Assembly: GCA_020465985.1 (NCBI GenBank)
Contig: JAANYP010004321.1
Coordinates: 1 to 64,000, forward strand
DNA length: 64,000 bases
Direction of reading: 5' to 3'
DNA from: Centrapalus pauciflorus
Lineage: Eukaryota > Streptophyta > Magnoliopsida > Asterales > Asteraceae
The notes under the pieces were generated by a model. The model ran no database searches and was not told the DNA's origin. It saw only the letters and a program-made list of their open reading frames with translations. A program made the translations under genes and the position numbers. Below are positions 49,783-62,559 of the stretch, piece by piece. The first letter of the stretch is position 1, and each line of letters starts with the position of its first letter.

Positions 49783-52700
49783 ATGGCTCACCAAAACAAC
49801 CCTTTGTTTTCAGTGTTCGTTGGTAAGGATGTTGAAAAACATCCCTCAGTCACCATGATGCTCACTTTGAAAAACACTATGTGGGTAAAGGTTATGAAAA
49901 CGTGGTGGAGTTTCTGAAAGTTCACCCCCTGCACTATGCTGTACCAGGAGACGGTGTATGAGTTTTGGTACCTGTGCCTATGATCCATCAGGGGAACCAT
50001 CCTCAATGGGACTCAAACCATTGAGATAAGCACTGATATTCTCAGGGAATGATCAAATGGGCAATTTGCTGTTCTTCTGTAGTGTGGCAGAACCCAAAGT
50101 TGGAGCCACTCTATTCAGAAGGGATTAATCACATACCTGCAGCTTCTTATTTGCCTCAGTGGTAATGTGTTTTAGCAGTAAGGTTGGTTCATTTGACCAG
50201 CTTAGCAAGATGAAATCTCCATAGTCTTACAGCTTGTGGATGGGACTACACTGAACATGGCTCGTTGAATTTTTGTGAATTTGAGGAACATGGTGCAGCA
50301 GGATACTCGCCCAGCTGCTATATCCAAGGTTCCTGAGCCTCATATTCAGACATGTTTGTGGTGAGCACCTCTACAACTCTCAGCCCCTGTTACTTACTGA
50401 TGCATTCCCTGTCATTGGGAATAGAGTTTTCTACACTCCAGTTCTTCCCAATGAACCTCCTCTCTCTACACCAATGATGAGGTTACTTGGTTTGGTGGAA
50501 GGACCCTCTGCTATGAGGGTGGATCTAGTGACTGCTCCTAAAGGAAAATCCAAATCCAGTCCTAAGGTGATTAAAAGGGGCCTGGAATCGACTGAAGCTG
50601 AGCCTGTCCTCAAGAAGGCTAAAACAGTTAAGTCCAAGTCTGCCCCATCAGCCTCCGTGGTTGAGGGAGAGCAGACTTCTCACCCTAGTTCATTTGTTGA
50701 ACGTGAAGCCTTTGTGGCTGGAGCCTCTATGGCACCTGAGACCATGGAACAGGTTAACTCCCCTGTTCCCGACTCAGTCTCACCACCAGTCCAAACACAA
50801 CTCCCTGCTACTTCTCCTCAATCCCCCACAATGTCACAATACTCAAGAAGAAAATCTTTATCTAGGAAGAAACCATCATCCCAAACCAACCCCTCTGACC
50901 CCTCTCAACAGTAGTCAGTTGAAAAAGAAGTAACCCAGGTTGCCTCTCCTATTTTGGGAGAAGGTTCAGCATCTTTGGAGCAGGCTTCACTCCAACATGA
51001 GTCAACCCAGAGTCAGCCTAGACCCTCTGGTTCATCCTAACAGGAACCAGTTGTACACAACGAGACTACCACATCAACTATCCCAGCCTCCCAACAGGTT
51101 GAGGGTATTGAAAGACAGGAGTCCACTCCACTCCACACTGAGTCCACACAATCTCCACTTAATACCTCTCCTACACCATCTGAGTCTGCACGTGGTGCCA
51201 AAGCTGCTCGAACAGACCATCCATCAGATCAGCCTCAAACTTCTGCTCCTGGTGATGCAACTATTGTACACCCAACAGCTGTTAAAGGACCCTCTTCCCA
51301 AGCTAATGAACCACAAGGAATGGACCATTCCTCTGGTGAGGCTGCCCCTCAATTGCAAACTCCATCAGCAGGTTTCACCACTGCTGATGTTGAAATGCAC
51401 ATCCCCTCTCCCCGTGAAGAGGTACCTACCAACCAAGGTACTGATGAGGGAACCGCCCCAGGTCTTAATGATGGTGTTGCAACACAAGCAGCATCTGAAA
51501 GGCCACCAACTCCTACCTCCACTCCTAATGATTCAGAAATAGCCACTGCTGAAGGATCTATTGACCCTTCCAAGCTGGGTCATCTCACATATGCCCAGGC
51601 TATATGAACTTCTTTCTAAAGTATCCCTACCTTCCCCCACACATCCTCTAATACCTGCCTCATCATCCCATTCACATTCTTCACCATCAACCCAATCCAA
51701 ACAATCCACACATACTCTTCCATCCCCCAAAGATCTTCCTTTGAAGGACCAGCTCTCTTTGCTAACCAACAAAGTTGGCTCTTTGGAAAACTCCATGACC
51801 TCCCTACATTCCCTAATCTCAGACTCTGTGTCTGCACAGCTTAAAGGCTTTTTTTGATTCATTCAAGACTTCCTTTCAATCCTCTCCTCCTCAAGCTGAT
51901 CGATCCTCATAGCTGCTTGCACTCACTTCACAGCTGCAAACACTTTCCACTACCCTCTGCTTCATTCTTTCTACTTAACAAGACTCTGTGTCCTCTCTAA
52001 CAGCTGTCTCCCAACAGTTGTCAACTCTCTTAAATACTTGCACAAATACTCTTCCTTCCACGTTGGCCAGCCTGAACACTTTAGTAGTCTCTCTGTCAAA
52101 TTCTATCTCATCAAACCTAGATGATATGCAAGATTCTCTTGAATTAAATCTTGCACAACTTCAAAGTTTGTTGTTCACAGCTTCTGACAGGGAAGCCATC
52201 TCTCAGTTGTCAACTCTTACAACTTCCCAATCTGCTTCTCTTCAAACCTGTCTTGCCCAACTTGCAGAGGTGAAGGACAACCTGGATTTCTTAGTGCATA
52301 GCCTGGTTGGCCCCAAACTTGCTCCAAAACTGCTGCTCAGCCTGCTGAAGTTGTTTCTCCAGGCACACCCAGTGTTGAAGGCCATGTGCCATATCCTTCA
52401 AAGGGGGAGAAGATATCTGCCTCAAAGACCAAGTCTAAGGGGGAGAAATCTTCATCTCCCTCTAAGGTGAAATCATCATCTATAGGTCAAGCAGCAGGTG
52501 CTTCACAAACAGGTCCTACTGTGGATGTCTCCCAATCAACTGAAGCTGCTCAGCCTACTCAGGCTGGATCTCCAAACCCCGCACCATCTAAGAAGGAGGA
52601 ATCCAGTCCTGGGGAATGACCAAGCAGAAGGAGACATCTAATACTGGAGCAAATAGAAGAAGAAGAGGAAGAGGACTCCAACCACAACTGCTAAAGGGAA

Positions 52701-53850
52701 GAAGAAAGCCTCCGTAGACCCTGATTACCTCAAAGCTACTCAACTGAAGTTTGACAAGGCCAGATACAAAGAAATGGGTGTCTCTATGGAGACCTATTAC
52801 AAATACAAAGAGGATCAGCTTAGAGCCTTTGAGAAGCTTAAGAAAGATGAAGCCTCTGCCAAAGCTGCAAGGGCCTTAGAATACAAAAAGCACAAAAAGT
52901 TAAAATTCCTTCTTTGGATGTCCAAAGGAAACTGTTAGAGGCTGCCAAAGAGTCAGTGGTTGTGAAGAAAGGAGAGAAAGAACGGGTGCTCAGGTTTCTG
53001 TGACCAAATCTAAGCCAGCATCCTCCTCTGCAAGAGCCCGGATTCACTTTGACAACCTGGCAAAGAAAAAGTTCTTTGATGTTGCAAACCGAATACTTGC
53101 CTAGGAGACAATTGTCAAAGCTGTTCCCATTTCAAAAGAAGGCAAACAGTGGAAACTACAGATAACCAGAATGGGTGCTGAAGGTCCAGAACTGGAAGCA
53201 TATGAACACATTGATGTTTCTCAAATGGGATTCAGAGAATGGGTGGAATTGGCAGTTGCCCTGAGCCAGTCTAAGTCTGAAACTGCTAAGACTATCTGGG
53301 CATATGTCAAAATGTTAATGGAGAGAGTGAAGAATCTTGGCCTAATTCCAGAAGAAGAAATCAAGGATACCTTAGTGGTTGAACCCAAGATAAAGGCCGG
53401 AGGAGGAGAAAGGATACTGAGCTGGAAGAACTTTTGGTAATGATTGATCAAGGTGATGTAGCCGTTGAGATCAAAGGAGTAGATCACAGCCTGCCTAGGG
53501 GAGTGAAACATGAGGAAGACAAGCTGATAGAGGAACCTGGGCTTAGGGTATTTTTTGTAGATCCCCTAACAAAGAAAAAGTGTTTCCAGAGAGCATCAGA
53601 TTTGGACAAGGTTGGTCTTAAGTAGCTCATTGCTTTTAGACTTGCAAACTCCTTTAAAAAATCTGTAAAATAAAGAGCAGCTATCTGGGAACAGCTCAAA
53701 GGGTTCCATGAGAGAGGAGAGCTTTAACATCCCAACTTCAGATTCCTAATGGTTGAAATGGAGGAAATTGATGAAACTAGGGAGGAGCTCGAGCAAATGT
53801 TCGAAGAAGAAGCACCACAGCTTGGAGGTCCATCCATACTGAGTAGATGA
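49783..53850 (+). pseudogene. Copia 1 env-like (post-pol) ORF
   Basis: Starts MAHQNNPLFSVFVGKDVEKH and would span about 4 kb. A globular N-terminal part has decayed (49783-50430, many stops). Then comes a long Pro/Ser/Thr-rich part (50474-51600), a Leu/Ser heptad-rich coiled-coil part (51988-52300), a Lys-rich part (52386-53050) with two internal AAGGGGGAGA purine tracts, a conserved-looking C-terminal domain (53171-53440, EHIDVSQMGFREWVELAVAL) and an acidic end (FEEEAPQLGGP) at TGA 53848-53850. Same general order as in Copia 2 and 3. No signal peptide or obvious membrane helix. Function unknown. Confidence 0.65.
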
Positions 53851-54167
53851 AGAATGGAAGTTGTCCATCAGTTGAACAGTCTTGACGTTACTTGCTCCCA
53901 CCAGCAACAGTCCAACATGTTGAATTTCTTTATGTACATAAGTTGTACTCTATTATAATTGTTGTAATTTTTCTTTTACATCAGTTGTAATCTACATTAG
54001 TACATTAGTTGTACTCTTGTAAGAACATATGTTGTTTTGTAATCAAAACAGTATATATAAACTGATCATTTACTTTACTTAAATGTTGTAATTTTATTTC
54101 AGCAAAGTGTATTGTAAAAATATATAGCGATTTTTTATAGGATCAACTTAGACTGATTATTGCAAAT
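53851..54167 (+). other. Copia 1 3' non-coding region
   Basis: T-rich with repeated TTGTACTC/TTGTAAT words. No gene is seen. It leads into the PPT. Confidence 0.6.
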
Positions 54168-54175
54168 AGGGGAGA
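54168..54175 (+). other. Polypurine tract of Copia 1
   Basis: AGGGGAGA directly before the 3' LTR start TGTTAGG at 54177. Confidence 0.75.
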
Positions 54176-54176
54176 T

Positions 54177-55267
54177 TGTTAGGCACAAAAAGGCCTCAGT
54201 CATACCTGTTCTACATCTTAAAGGGATATTTTTAATCAAATCTGTTTGATGCACTTGAAGGTATAATTTAAGGCCTGTTAATGCCTTATTGAAACCTGAA
54301 AAGTGATTTGCAATATAAGTCAAAGTTTTTTACCCAGTTGCATTTGTTGCAACTAAGGCAGATTGCCCAAGCTGTTCATTCAGTTGAACAGGCTGGACAT
54401 AAACTATCTACGCTGCTCTATCCTGTTTAGCAGCTTGGACAAATACTAAGTGTTCTGTTCTTTGTGAACAGACTAAAAACATTATGGAAAATGTTTTCAT
54501 GTCCTCATGTATTGTTTTCGACTATAAGATCAGTTACAAAGTCAAAGACAAAGTGGAATAACAGAAGCTGCAAAAGCTGGCTACGCTGCTCTGTTACATG
54601 AAGACAAAGAGATATCTGAAATGAGTGACAAACCATTTCTTATATCAAAATGGCCTTAACAGAAGATGAAAGGTTCAAAGTTGAGATTTCTCTTTTGGTT
54701 AAAGGCTTCTGCAATAGAGACAAAAAGAAAAAGACAAAGATTCTGCCATATAGAGACAAGTCTGCTTTATCAGAATGTGCAGAAACGTTGTTTTGTCTTT
54801 TTGGAAAGTCATCCCACTATCTCCTTGTCCAATNNNNNNNNNNNNNNNNNNNNNNNNNNNNNNNNNNNNNNNNNNNNNNNNNNNNNNNNNNNNNNNNNNN
54901 NNNNNNNNNNNNNNNNNNNNNNNNNNNNNNNNNNNNNNNNNNNNNNNNNNNNNNNNNNNNNNNNNNNNNNNNNNNNNNNNNNNNNNNNNNNNNNNNNNNN
55001 NNNNNNNNNNNNNNNNNNNNNNNNNNNNNNNNNNNNNNNNNNNNNNNNNNNNNNNNNNNNNNNNNNNNNNNNNNNNNNNNNNNNNNNNNNNNNNNNNNNN
55101 NNNNNNNNNNNNNNNNNNNNNNNNNNNNNNNNNNNNNNNNNNNNNNNNNNNNNNNNNNNNNNNNNNNNNNNNNNNNNNNNNNNNNNNNNNNNNNNNNNNN
55201 NNNNNNNNNNNNNCCCCCCCCCCTACAGCTTAGAACAATACACTAGGGAAACCTTTTGGGACCTACA
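54177..55267 (+). repeat. 3' LTR of Copia 1 (with assembly gap)
   Basis: Matches the 5' LTR on both sides of the gap, without the 287-bp insert. It ends GGGACCTACA at 55267, then the CAAAT duplication. Confidence 0.9.
54834..55213. other. Assembly gap (380 N)
   Basis: The gap ends at a run of ten C. The matching 5' LTR segment (about 42624-43001) is also close to 380 bp and ends at a C run, so the gap size is realistic and the missing bases are LTR. Reading frames across the N run are meaningless. Confidence 0.95.
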
Positions 55268-55591
55268 CAAATACATAACCATCATGATATTAATAATGCA
55301 AATAAAGCTCCGAATGTTTGATAATTTATGGGATTCCAAAAGTACGGAAGCCTTGGAATACTTCCGATGTAGTGCACGTGCCTTAATTTCCTGAAAATAC
55401 ACGCTAAAATACGTCAACAAAATTGTTGGTGAGTTCATAGGTTTACACGAAAATATGACTTGTATGGACATCAATAATTGAGTTTGAATTTATAAAAGCA
55501 TAAATTCCATGTTATGTATTACATAAAACCAACATGCAAGCGAAACTTAATTATGAGTTTGCCGTGTGCAGTATTCCCCACTGTAATACCG

Positions 55592-55692
<101 letters not shown>

Positions 55693-57010
55693 CCCTTAGC
55701 AGTTGGAGCGACCAACCTAGGTGGGGGACATTAATCCCGATAAATCTATCCATAATATATTCGCGCTTACATAAAAATGTAACTAACGGTCTATGATCTG
55801 AGGGTTGATGGGACCACATGTGTAATACATAAAAGATATGAAGAGGTTTCTGTGTCCATATGAAAATGAAGCATGTATTTCTAACCCAAAACGCAATGTT
55901 AAAAATAGGGGCTATGAAGACTCACCGTAAGTGTGATGTCAAATATGAGCGTAAAATCGTAGATTTCGTTGTTGACGAGTGATGAAACCGGGTGTGTTTA
56001 ACCGAGTCCTAAATGATATGAGGGACTTAATAACTCCCATATATATATATATATGATAATATGCATGCATAAGGGTTTTATGTTTTAAATCATCCAACTT
56101 AACAAGTTCATAAATAAAACCCACTTAATAAACATCAAGTTTATATATATAATTTTCCAGCTTTTTAAAGGTTTTTCGGCCTACTTTGTGGCTCTTTTTG
56201 ATCAAGCTCCAAAACAATTTGGGCTTTGATATACATAGTCATAAAACGACTACATACATAGAATTTTTCAAGGTAAGAATGGACATTTTTTGAGGCGTTT
56301 AGGATAGGAAAAATGTTCGTTAAAAACGCTATGTTGGCCATTTTTGAGCTGTTAAACTTTCGGGATCCTAAATAATATTTGGGGGTCCAAAACTCCTTAT
56401 GAAATTATGAAAACCTATAGATATATTTAGTTAAGACATAGAAATAAATTTAGAGACAAGAATCAACTCATTTCATTAAGTTTTGAATTAGTTATGATTT
56501 TTCAAAATCGACGTAATATTACCGAAAATCCGGATTTCATAACCTTGAAACAACTTGTGTTTCTTGTTGTTTATTCAAAAACCACATGTATAAAAGGCTA
56601 TGAAACACATTTATATAACTTGTTTTTGTAATATTCAAACTTACATAATGTGTTTATATATTTATAAACACATTTGAAGAAACAAACATTAAAACAGAAC
56701 TAGTGATTTATAAACTTGAGTTTTTATGAAACTTGTTGTTGTTGGTGATTATATATATTATGCAAGACTTATATAAACATAAATATCGGAGGTTATAAGT
56801 TAGTATTTACTCACTTGAGGTAATAGAAGTATGCAAACTAGAAGAAGTTGAAATTCTTGAAAGGTTGCACCAAGAACACTTGAAATGAACTTGAAGAAAT
56901 GAAAGTTGCAATTTTTGGTGTTCTTGCACCCCTTTGGCCCGATTTTTGAGAGAGAAAGGAGAGGAGATTTTTGTGTTGCAAGGTGTGAAGAATGAAGTGA
57001 AGTTGAGGTC

Positions 57011-57020
57011 TCTATTTATA
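57011..57020 (-). promoter_or_regulatory. TATA box of LTR B
   Basis: The - strand reads TATAAATAGA; the LTR A counterpart near 19985 reads TATAAATAAG. It supports the reverse orientation of this LTR family at both loci. Confidence 0.5.
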
Positions 57021-57590
57021 GAGGAAAACTGGTTATCAAATGGAGGTGGAGTGAAAATCTAACCAAAGATTGTGATGGAGAAAGGAAATGGTGAAAGGGA
57101 GTTGATTGAGATGGTGGATGGGGTTCTTAATAAAAAATTGAAGTCAACACCTAAGGTGGTTCCTTCCATGGCCGACCACCTAAGGGTAATTATGATGTAT
57201 TTTTCTCTTTTTTTTGTATAAAAGTATTTCAAAATGTATTCCCTTTTTATGTAAATTCATAAATACTTATGAATGCATTAGTTTAATGAATTGTTTTAGT
57301 CTTGCATAATTAATGTTAAGTAAGTTTGTTAATGCATGATTAGTGTCACTAATCTTAATTTAATTATGTACTTAGTTGAACTAATCCATCATATCGTAAA
57401 TCGATCGGATTATTTAATTTGTCGTTTCATCTCACCGTTGAAATTGTTTCTAATTGAATTGAATTTCCTTATGAACTTTGTTAATCACCTTGATTAATTG
57501 CTATTGACCACTGATTAAGTTATAATTTGCTAATAACTACTGATTAAGTTATAGTTGCTAACCTGGTTTTGTGCCGGATGTTACATGAGA

Positions 57591-57786
57591 TGCATTATAT
57601 AAATTCTAAGGAAAATATATTTTAACTGAAAGTATCTTTGGTTTACATATTAAAAATTTTAAGGCATTATTGTGAAGGCTAGCTTAACATAGAACTTCTA
57701 GACATACTGCCAATATATCTGATGCATAGTTAGTTCTTATTCCAAAGGCTTGTTCTGGGATGACCAAGAGTTAAGTTGGGGAGGTT
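57591..57786 (+). other. End of the Athila internal region and PPT
   Basis: Follows the TGAGA duplication of LTR B. It ends in AAGTTGGGGAGGTT (about 57773-57786), the polypurine tract typical of Athila, directly before the LTR start TGATAGGACTATAATTTTATG. Confidence 0.7.
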
Positions 57787-58403
57787 TGATAGGACTATAA
57801 TTTTATGCGTTTTTGGTATTGTTTAAGGCTCATTTTATGCACATATGCTTCGTAACTACCATACTTTTACTCCCAAATTATGTTTCAGGGTCAAGAAGTG
57901 AAATGGAAGCAACTCGAGAAAATTCAGCGCGAACCGAACTGGTGGGGGCGCAGACCTGCGCCAGCCTACGTTGCAAAACAGAACTATTTGGATTTGGAGA
58001 GCACTTCCAGCGCAGACCGGCGTAGTCCATCCCGTACCCCCAGACGCGTTTTTGTGCCCAAAACCCTATGCTGGTGCGGCGTGAAATCCCTGCAGACGCA
58101 TTTTGAGCACAAAACCCTAATTTCCACTCCCTCTATAAATAGATGTCGATGACAGCCGATTTTGGAGGTCCGAAAAGTGTTGAAAACATTGGTGAAGCCC
58201 TACCGGAATTGATTCACGAGTCGAATACGAAGAACGTGGTGTGCAACCGTTCGAGCCTACGATGATGTCTCCAATCATTCCCGGTGAAGAGCATACGATG
58301 AGCGGCTAAACCACCTTAGCCGTTTGCGGGGGACAATTTATGTAATTCAGTGAATGGTTATCTTTTAATTCGCTTTGTCAATCAATTCGTTAAGTTACGC
58401 GCT
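57787..58403 (+). repeat. Athila 3' LTR, cut by Copia 3
   Basis: Begins TGATAGGACTATAATTTTATG, a typical Athila LTR opening. It has a GC-rich block (GGGGGCGCAGACCTGCGCC), ACGCGTTTTTGTGC and ACGCATTTTGAGCAC repeats, and a TATA box TATAAATA at 58134-58141. Copia 3 interrupts it at 58404; the rest is not in the window. The two overlapping short frames here are not genes. Confidence 0.75.
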
Positions 58404-58760
58404 TGTAATTCCCATATAAGAAGCATTCATTCTACATTCATTCATAAGATCAATAATATTATAAGCATAAAGAACACTATGAATATAATGAAGAACAATA
58501 AGAACATTTAAGTTTAGACAAACCTTAATTGCTTTCCAATTCAACGTACGTACAATGCTTTCAACCACTTGAACAACCACAAATGAAAGCCTAAACAAAC
58601 TATTTATAAGAAACTAAATGGATCCAAACTATCCATACCCATGGGTTGACCTTTTGGTCTTTTAACCCGTTTACATAGAACTTTGAAAGCTTAGAACACA
58701 AAACTAAGTTTCATTTATTACAATTCAATCCCTGAAACTATCACAACTCTAGATCTAACA
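58404..58760 (-). repeat. 3' LTR of Copia 3
   Basis: The + strand runs TGTAATTCCC to GATCTAACA, 357 bp, with TG...CA ends. The PPT follows immediately. Without the partner LTR the left edge is fixed only by the TG and by the break in the Athila LTR. Confidence 0.65.
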
Positions 58761-58773
58761 TTCTCCCCCTTTG
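58761..58773 (-). other. Polypurine tract of Copia 3
   Basis: The - strand reads CAAAGGGGGAGAA next to the LTR. Confidence 0.8.
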
Positions 58774-58808
58774 TAATTGGATTTCAGATCTTGGTTTCAA
58801 GTTGGTGA

Positions 58809-61800
58809 TCAGCTTCCTTTGGTCAAAATATGGTCAAGTCGTCTGACAGTCATCCAATACTCTAGCTTGTCTCGGACATCCTATTGAAAGTATCTGACAC
58901 CTTGAAGTACGACTTTAAGTTCCCAGATTCTTGTCCCGAGCTTCAATGCTTCCTTAAGATTATCGCATCTGATCATAAGCATTTTTCTGACCATGTATAA
59001 TGTCCCGTCATAGTATTTCTCTAATTCATCTCTTCTCATCAGCGCTTTCTTTCTTTGCGAATTCAGATATACTACTCCGACCGTTGGCGATGTAAGAACT
59101 CTTGATATTGAAAACGTTCAAGGGGCCTGGAGTATCCTGATTCGGTTCCAGTAGATTTACTTTTCTTTGTCTTACTTCAAACGCCATTTGGAATCGAATA
59201 TGATAAACAGTGTAAGATTTCGGCACAGAAACTTGATGATACATCGTTGAGCATTCATGTGAACTGGATCTCTGCTCCTTTTGTGTAGCAGATGTACATA
59301 TAAGAACTCAAGATCCTGTAAAAACAAGTTAGGGAAATCTGCCTCGGTGAATGTAGACATTGTTCCGTCTTCCTGTTCAACTTCAAAAATAGGATAGAAT
59401 ATGCTTATGAACTTGTCGAACTTTATTTTTAACACTTTTACTATAGGAGACCGGCTTCTAACAGATTATTTACTTTCCCTTAGAGACCCAATCATTGCAA
59501 CATACACCGATCTATCTCTTTGTTCCATTCCTACTACTGACCAGATTAAGTCGGCTTTGAGGGTCTTTAGCTCACGAACGAACATCTTCTTATACTTCTC
59601 TTCCATGTATGGGCTCCTTACCCTTTGGTTCACCCAGTCAATGGTTTTGGCAGTTAGCCTTTCAGTGTGTCGTTCTTCTCGTTTTTGAGAAGAACTAGCA
59701 CCTCCAGACTTTCCCGCTTGCAACCTTGTGATCTCTTTAAGTACATTTGGGGCAGCAGAGGTAAGTGGTGGTACATCTAAACGCTCTAGGAAGATCGGAA
59801 ATACTTTTGATGATTTTTCCGGCTCGAAAGATTGATCTAGGATAACTGGAATGACGAATGGGCTTTCGGAGGCTGGGTGGATTGATGGAGTTGGAGATGG
59901 ACATGGGGAAGGCACTTGGACTGGAGACGGAGAAGGAGATGGTGATACTGGATCATCAGAAGGGAGTTCAAATTCAAATTCTTGTGGTTCTACCCCTTGT
60001 TCACCAGCATATTCAATGTGAAGTGATTCTTTTGGCTGAACTTCTCTTGCTTCCTTTTCCGCTTCATCAGATTCAATAATGATAACTTCAGTAGGGCTCA
60101 AATATCCTCAGAGGAACTGCAGTCAATATCTCTTCTTGTTGCATGATATCAGCGAAGTTTTCGGGTTCCTCCCAGATAGTAAGAGGTAGAATAGTTCCTG
60201 AGAAAGATTCCTCAAGTGACTCATCTTGGAGTTCTATTTGAGTTTGCTGGGGTCCGACTTGACGAGAAGGTACATTTTGTTTTGGACTCGGAGGAGCTGA
60301 TTCTTCGAATATCATTGGAGCTTTGCCAGCGGCTCTGGCCCTTTTCTCCCCCTCATGGTGATCAGGTTCCACCTGATCAACATGCTTACGTTTGGTACCC
60401 TGGGCAGCAACTTGACAGGATTCATCAATAACTTTTAATCGCTCGCCCATTTGAGTAACCAAGGGGTTTGCTGTTGTAGAAGATGAGGAGCTGAAGGCTT
60501 CGTTGTTCAATATTTCCAGCAGTAGGGCGTTTGTGGATGATAGATTTGACAAAGCTTTAAGTAGGGAGTAGAATGTTTGTTTAGCTTCATAAAGGGTGGG
60601 GGCTTTAGGAATGACCGAATGCTGAGTTATAAAGGTGAACATATCACTTAATTGTTGTGACATGAGCGCCTTAAACTCACCAAACTCGGTTTTGGACACT
60701 GAGTATGGGTGTAACCCGGGGCCACTTAGGCTCTCCATTTGCATCTTGGGAGACTCCGAAGAGGTCCCTTGATGGCCGGTGCTCATGGATGGCATTGATG
60801 TGGCAATGACAGGACTTCCACTAATCATCGCTGGCATGCTTTCAGTATGCAAAGCTCCGAGTGTTCCGACAATGCCACTCATGCGTTGTGTTTGGATTGA
60901 CTCGAGTGTCTTAGCCAAGGATTGTTCAATATCAACAGGCTCTAGACACGATTGTGCAGGAATTGATGGCGGCGACTAGGGCTGTTGTCGTCCTTGTTCA
61001 ATATCTGCGGATTCCAAATGATCCGCAGATAGATTGTGTGCTTGATCCCCGTGAGAATGCGCAACACCGGCCTGTTGAGAAATCGGTGAGTGGCTGGGTG
61101 GGGTTTGTGCATGCACCACTGGGCTAGTGGTGTCTATTTCAATATCGGCGCCCAACACATGATCACCAGTAGCAGATGTAGCAGCCCGGCTTATTTCTGG
61201 CTCGAAATCCCTAGGAATTCTCCTAACTCCCCCTTGACTCTTAATAATTTCTCGCAAAGAAGCAAGAGAGCACATTTGAGGTCGAGCGGGGGGAGTGACA
61301 TCATCATCATCGTCATTATCATCGTTGTCGTCATCAGGAGAAGGAATATCTAGGGGTGATAGATGAGCAGTATGCGTTTCGTCACTTCCCCTATCTACTG
61401 TTTCTTCATTCTCAGGCTTTCAACCCTCATTTTCACTCTCTCTCTCTGCGCTCCCCCTAGACCTAACAACTTGGGGTTTGCTCCTTGGGCAGGCGCAGCC
61501 GGTCCTGGCTGTGCCATTGGAGCTTCTCTCTCTATATATTGCTTAATAGCCTGAGAATCTTGATCTGCATAGTCTAGCAGCTCTTCGGGTATTGGCATGA
61601 CTTGAATATCCGGAGGAGAGATTGGATCGTGAAAGTATTTTATTTGTAAATCTCTTATTGCGACGTCGTGATCTCTGTGACGGATGTCAGGAATTTGGGT
61701 CATGCAATGAGATATGATGAGCTGAAAGAATCGCTGGGTTGGGACGAATTTACTCGTTTGGGTCCTTTAACCTGGATAACTTCTATTAATTCGTTCCATA

Positions 61801-62559
61801 CGGTCCAGGCGTAGTTGTGGTGGCGACTGTAGGCCAAGCTGTGAAAGATCCGCAGAATTCGCAGACTTGTGCGATAAGCTCCGGATGCTTTGACAGTGAG
61901 ACGGCGGTCTAGAATGGAGTACATTAATACCAGTGCCCCAGGAGCTTTTGGCGGAAGAATTCTGAGGCTTTGTTGAAGCTGCCATCATAGCCCAGCTGCA
62001 CAATTTCTCTGCAGAATTGTTCCTCTGGAAAATCGTCATCGTATAAAGGGCGGCCAGGGAAGTTACGTCGCCGAGGGTGACGGAGAATGCAGCGAAATTT
62101 GGGAAATGGGATATCGACAGTGTGGTACTCGGATGTTGTCGGGGTCAGGGTGATAGGTGAGGGTATGCCGGAATTGCTGGACATAACTTGGGGTGGACGT
62201 GGGTGGGGACGGCTGGTTAAGGCATAGGCGAATAGATGTCCCATTAAGATTTCTTCGACGACCCGGTTAGATGGTTTGTTGTCAGGGTTTTTCTCAGATT
62301 TATGGAGAAAGACTGTGTCAAGGAGGAAATTATTAGGTTTGATTGGAAGCCACATTTGTTTCGGGAATATTCGCTCTAAGGGTCTGGGTGGTAGAGCTAC
62401 GGATCCGGATGTGATTTCGTCATCTAAGTTTTGGTTGGGTTTGAGTGTTGGGGGCTCAGGTGAGGTACATTTTCTACTGATTGGGAACGAGATGCCATTG
62501 TACCTGTCAGAGAGTTTGAAAGTCAGATATGTAAAATAAAGGAATATACACTTGTTCAT
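58809..62559 (-). pseudogene. Copia 3 env-like (post-pol) ORF
   Basis: About 3.75 kb. The N-terminal part (62559-61924) has PIKPNNFLLDTVF and FCREIVQLGYDGSFNKASEF motifs. 61924-61395 continues with W/Y-rich helical-looking sequence. 61275-60976 and 60918-60088 are Ser/Pro/Gln-rich, with a basic KRKHVDQ-type patch near 60390. 60101-59466 is acidic and then Pro/Ser-repeat rich. The C-terminus (59435-58809) is charged and helical-looking (EEKYKKMFVRELKTLKADLI lies before it, near 59560). Frameshifts near 61920, 61390, 60975, 60090 and 59450. An ATG at 62496 within ACAATGGCATC is in another frame. Order resembles Copia 1 and 2. Function unknown. Confidence 0.6.

Larger units (their letters stand above)
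41658..55267 (+). mobile_element. Copia 1: SIRE/Maximus-type Ty1/copia element inserted in solo LTR B
   Basis: A 13.6-kb element: LTR (41658-43060), primer site, gag, PR, IN, RT, RNase H, spacer with TATA box, env-like ORF, PPT, LTR (54177-55267, with an N gap). A perfect 5-bp duplication CAAAT flanks it (41653-41657 and 55268-55272). Outside, the two halves of LTR B join smoothly. Stops and frameshifts in most genes make it non-autonomous. Confidence 0.93.

Noticed and set aside
54650..55394. Long frames of 150-240 residues
   Set aside because: They run through the 380-N gap and consist mostly of unknown residues inside an LTR.
57813..58152. Two overlapping short frames after an Athila LTR start
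   Set aside because: They lie wholly within the Athila 3' LTR and overlap its GC-rich promoter block.
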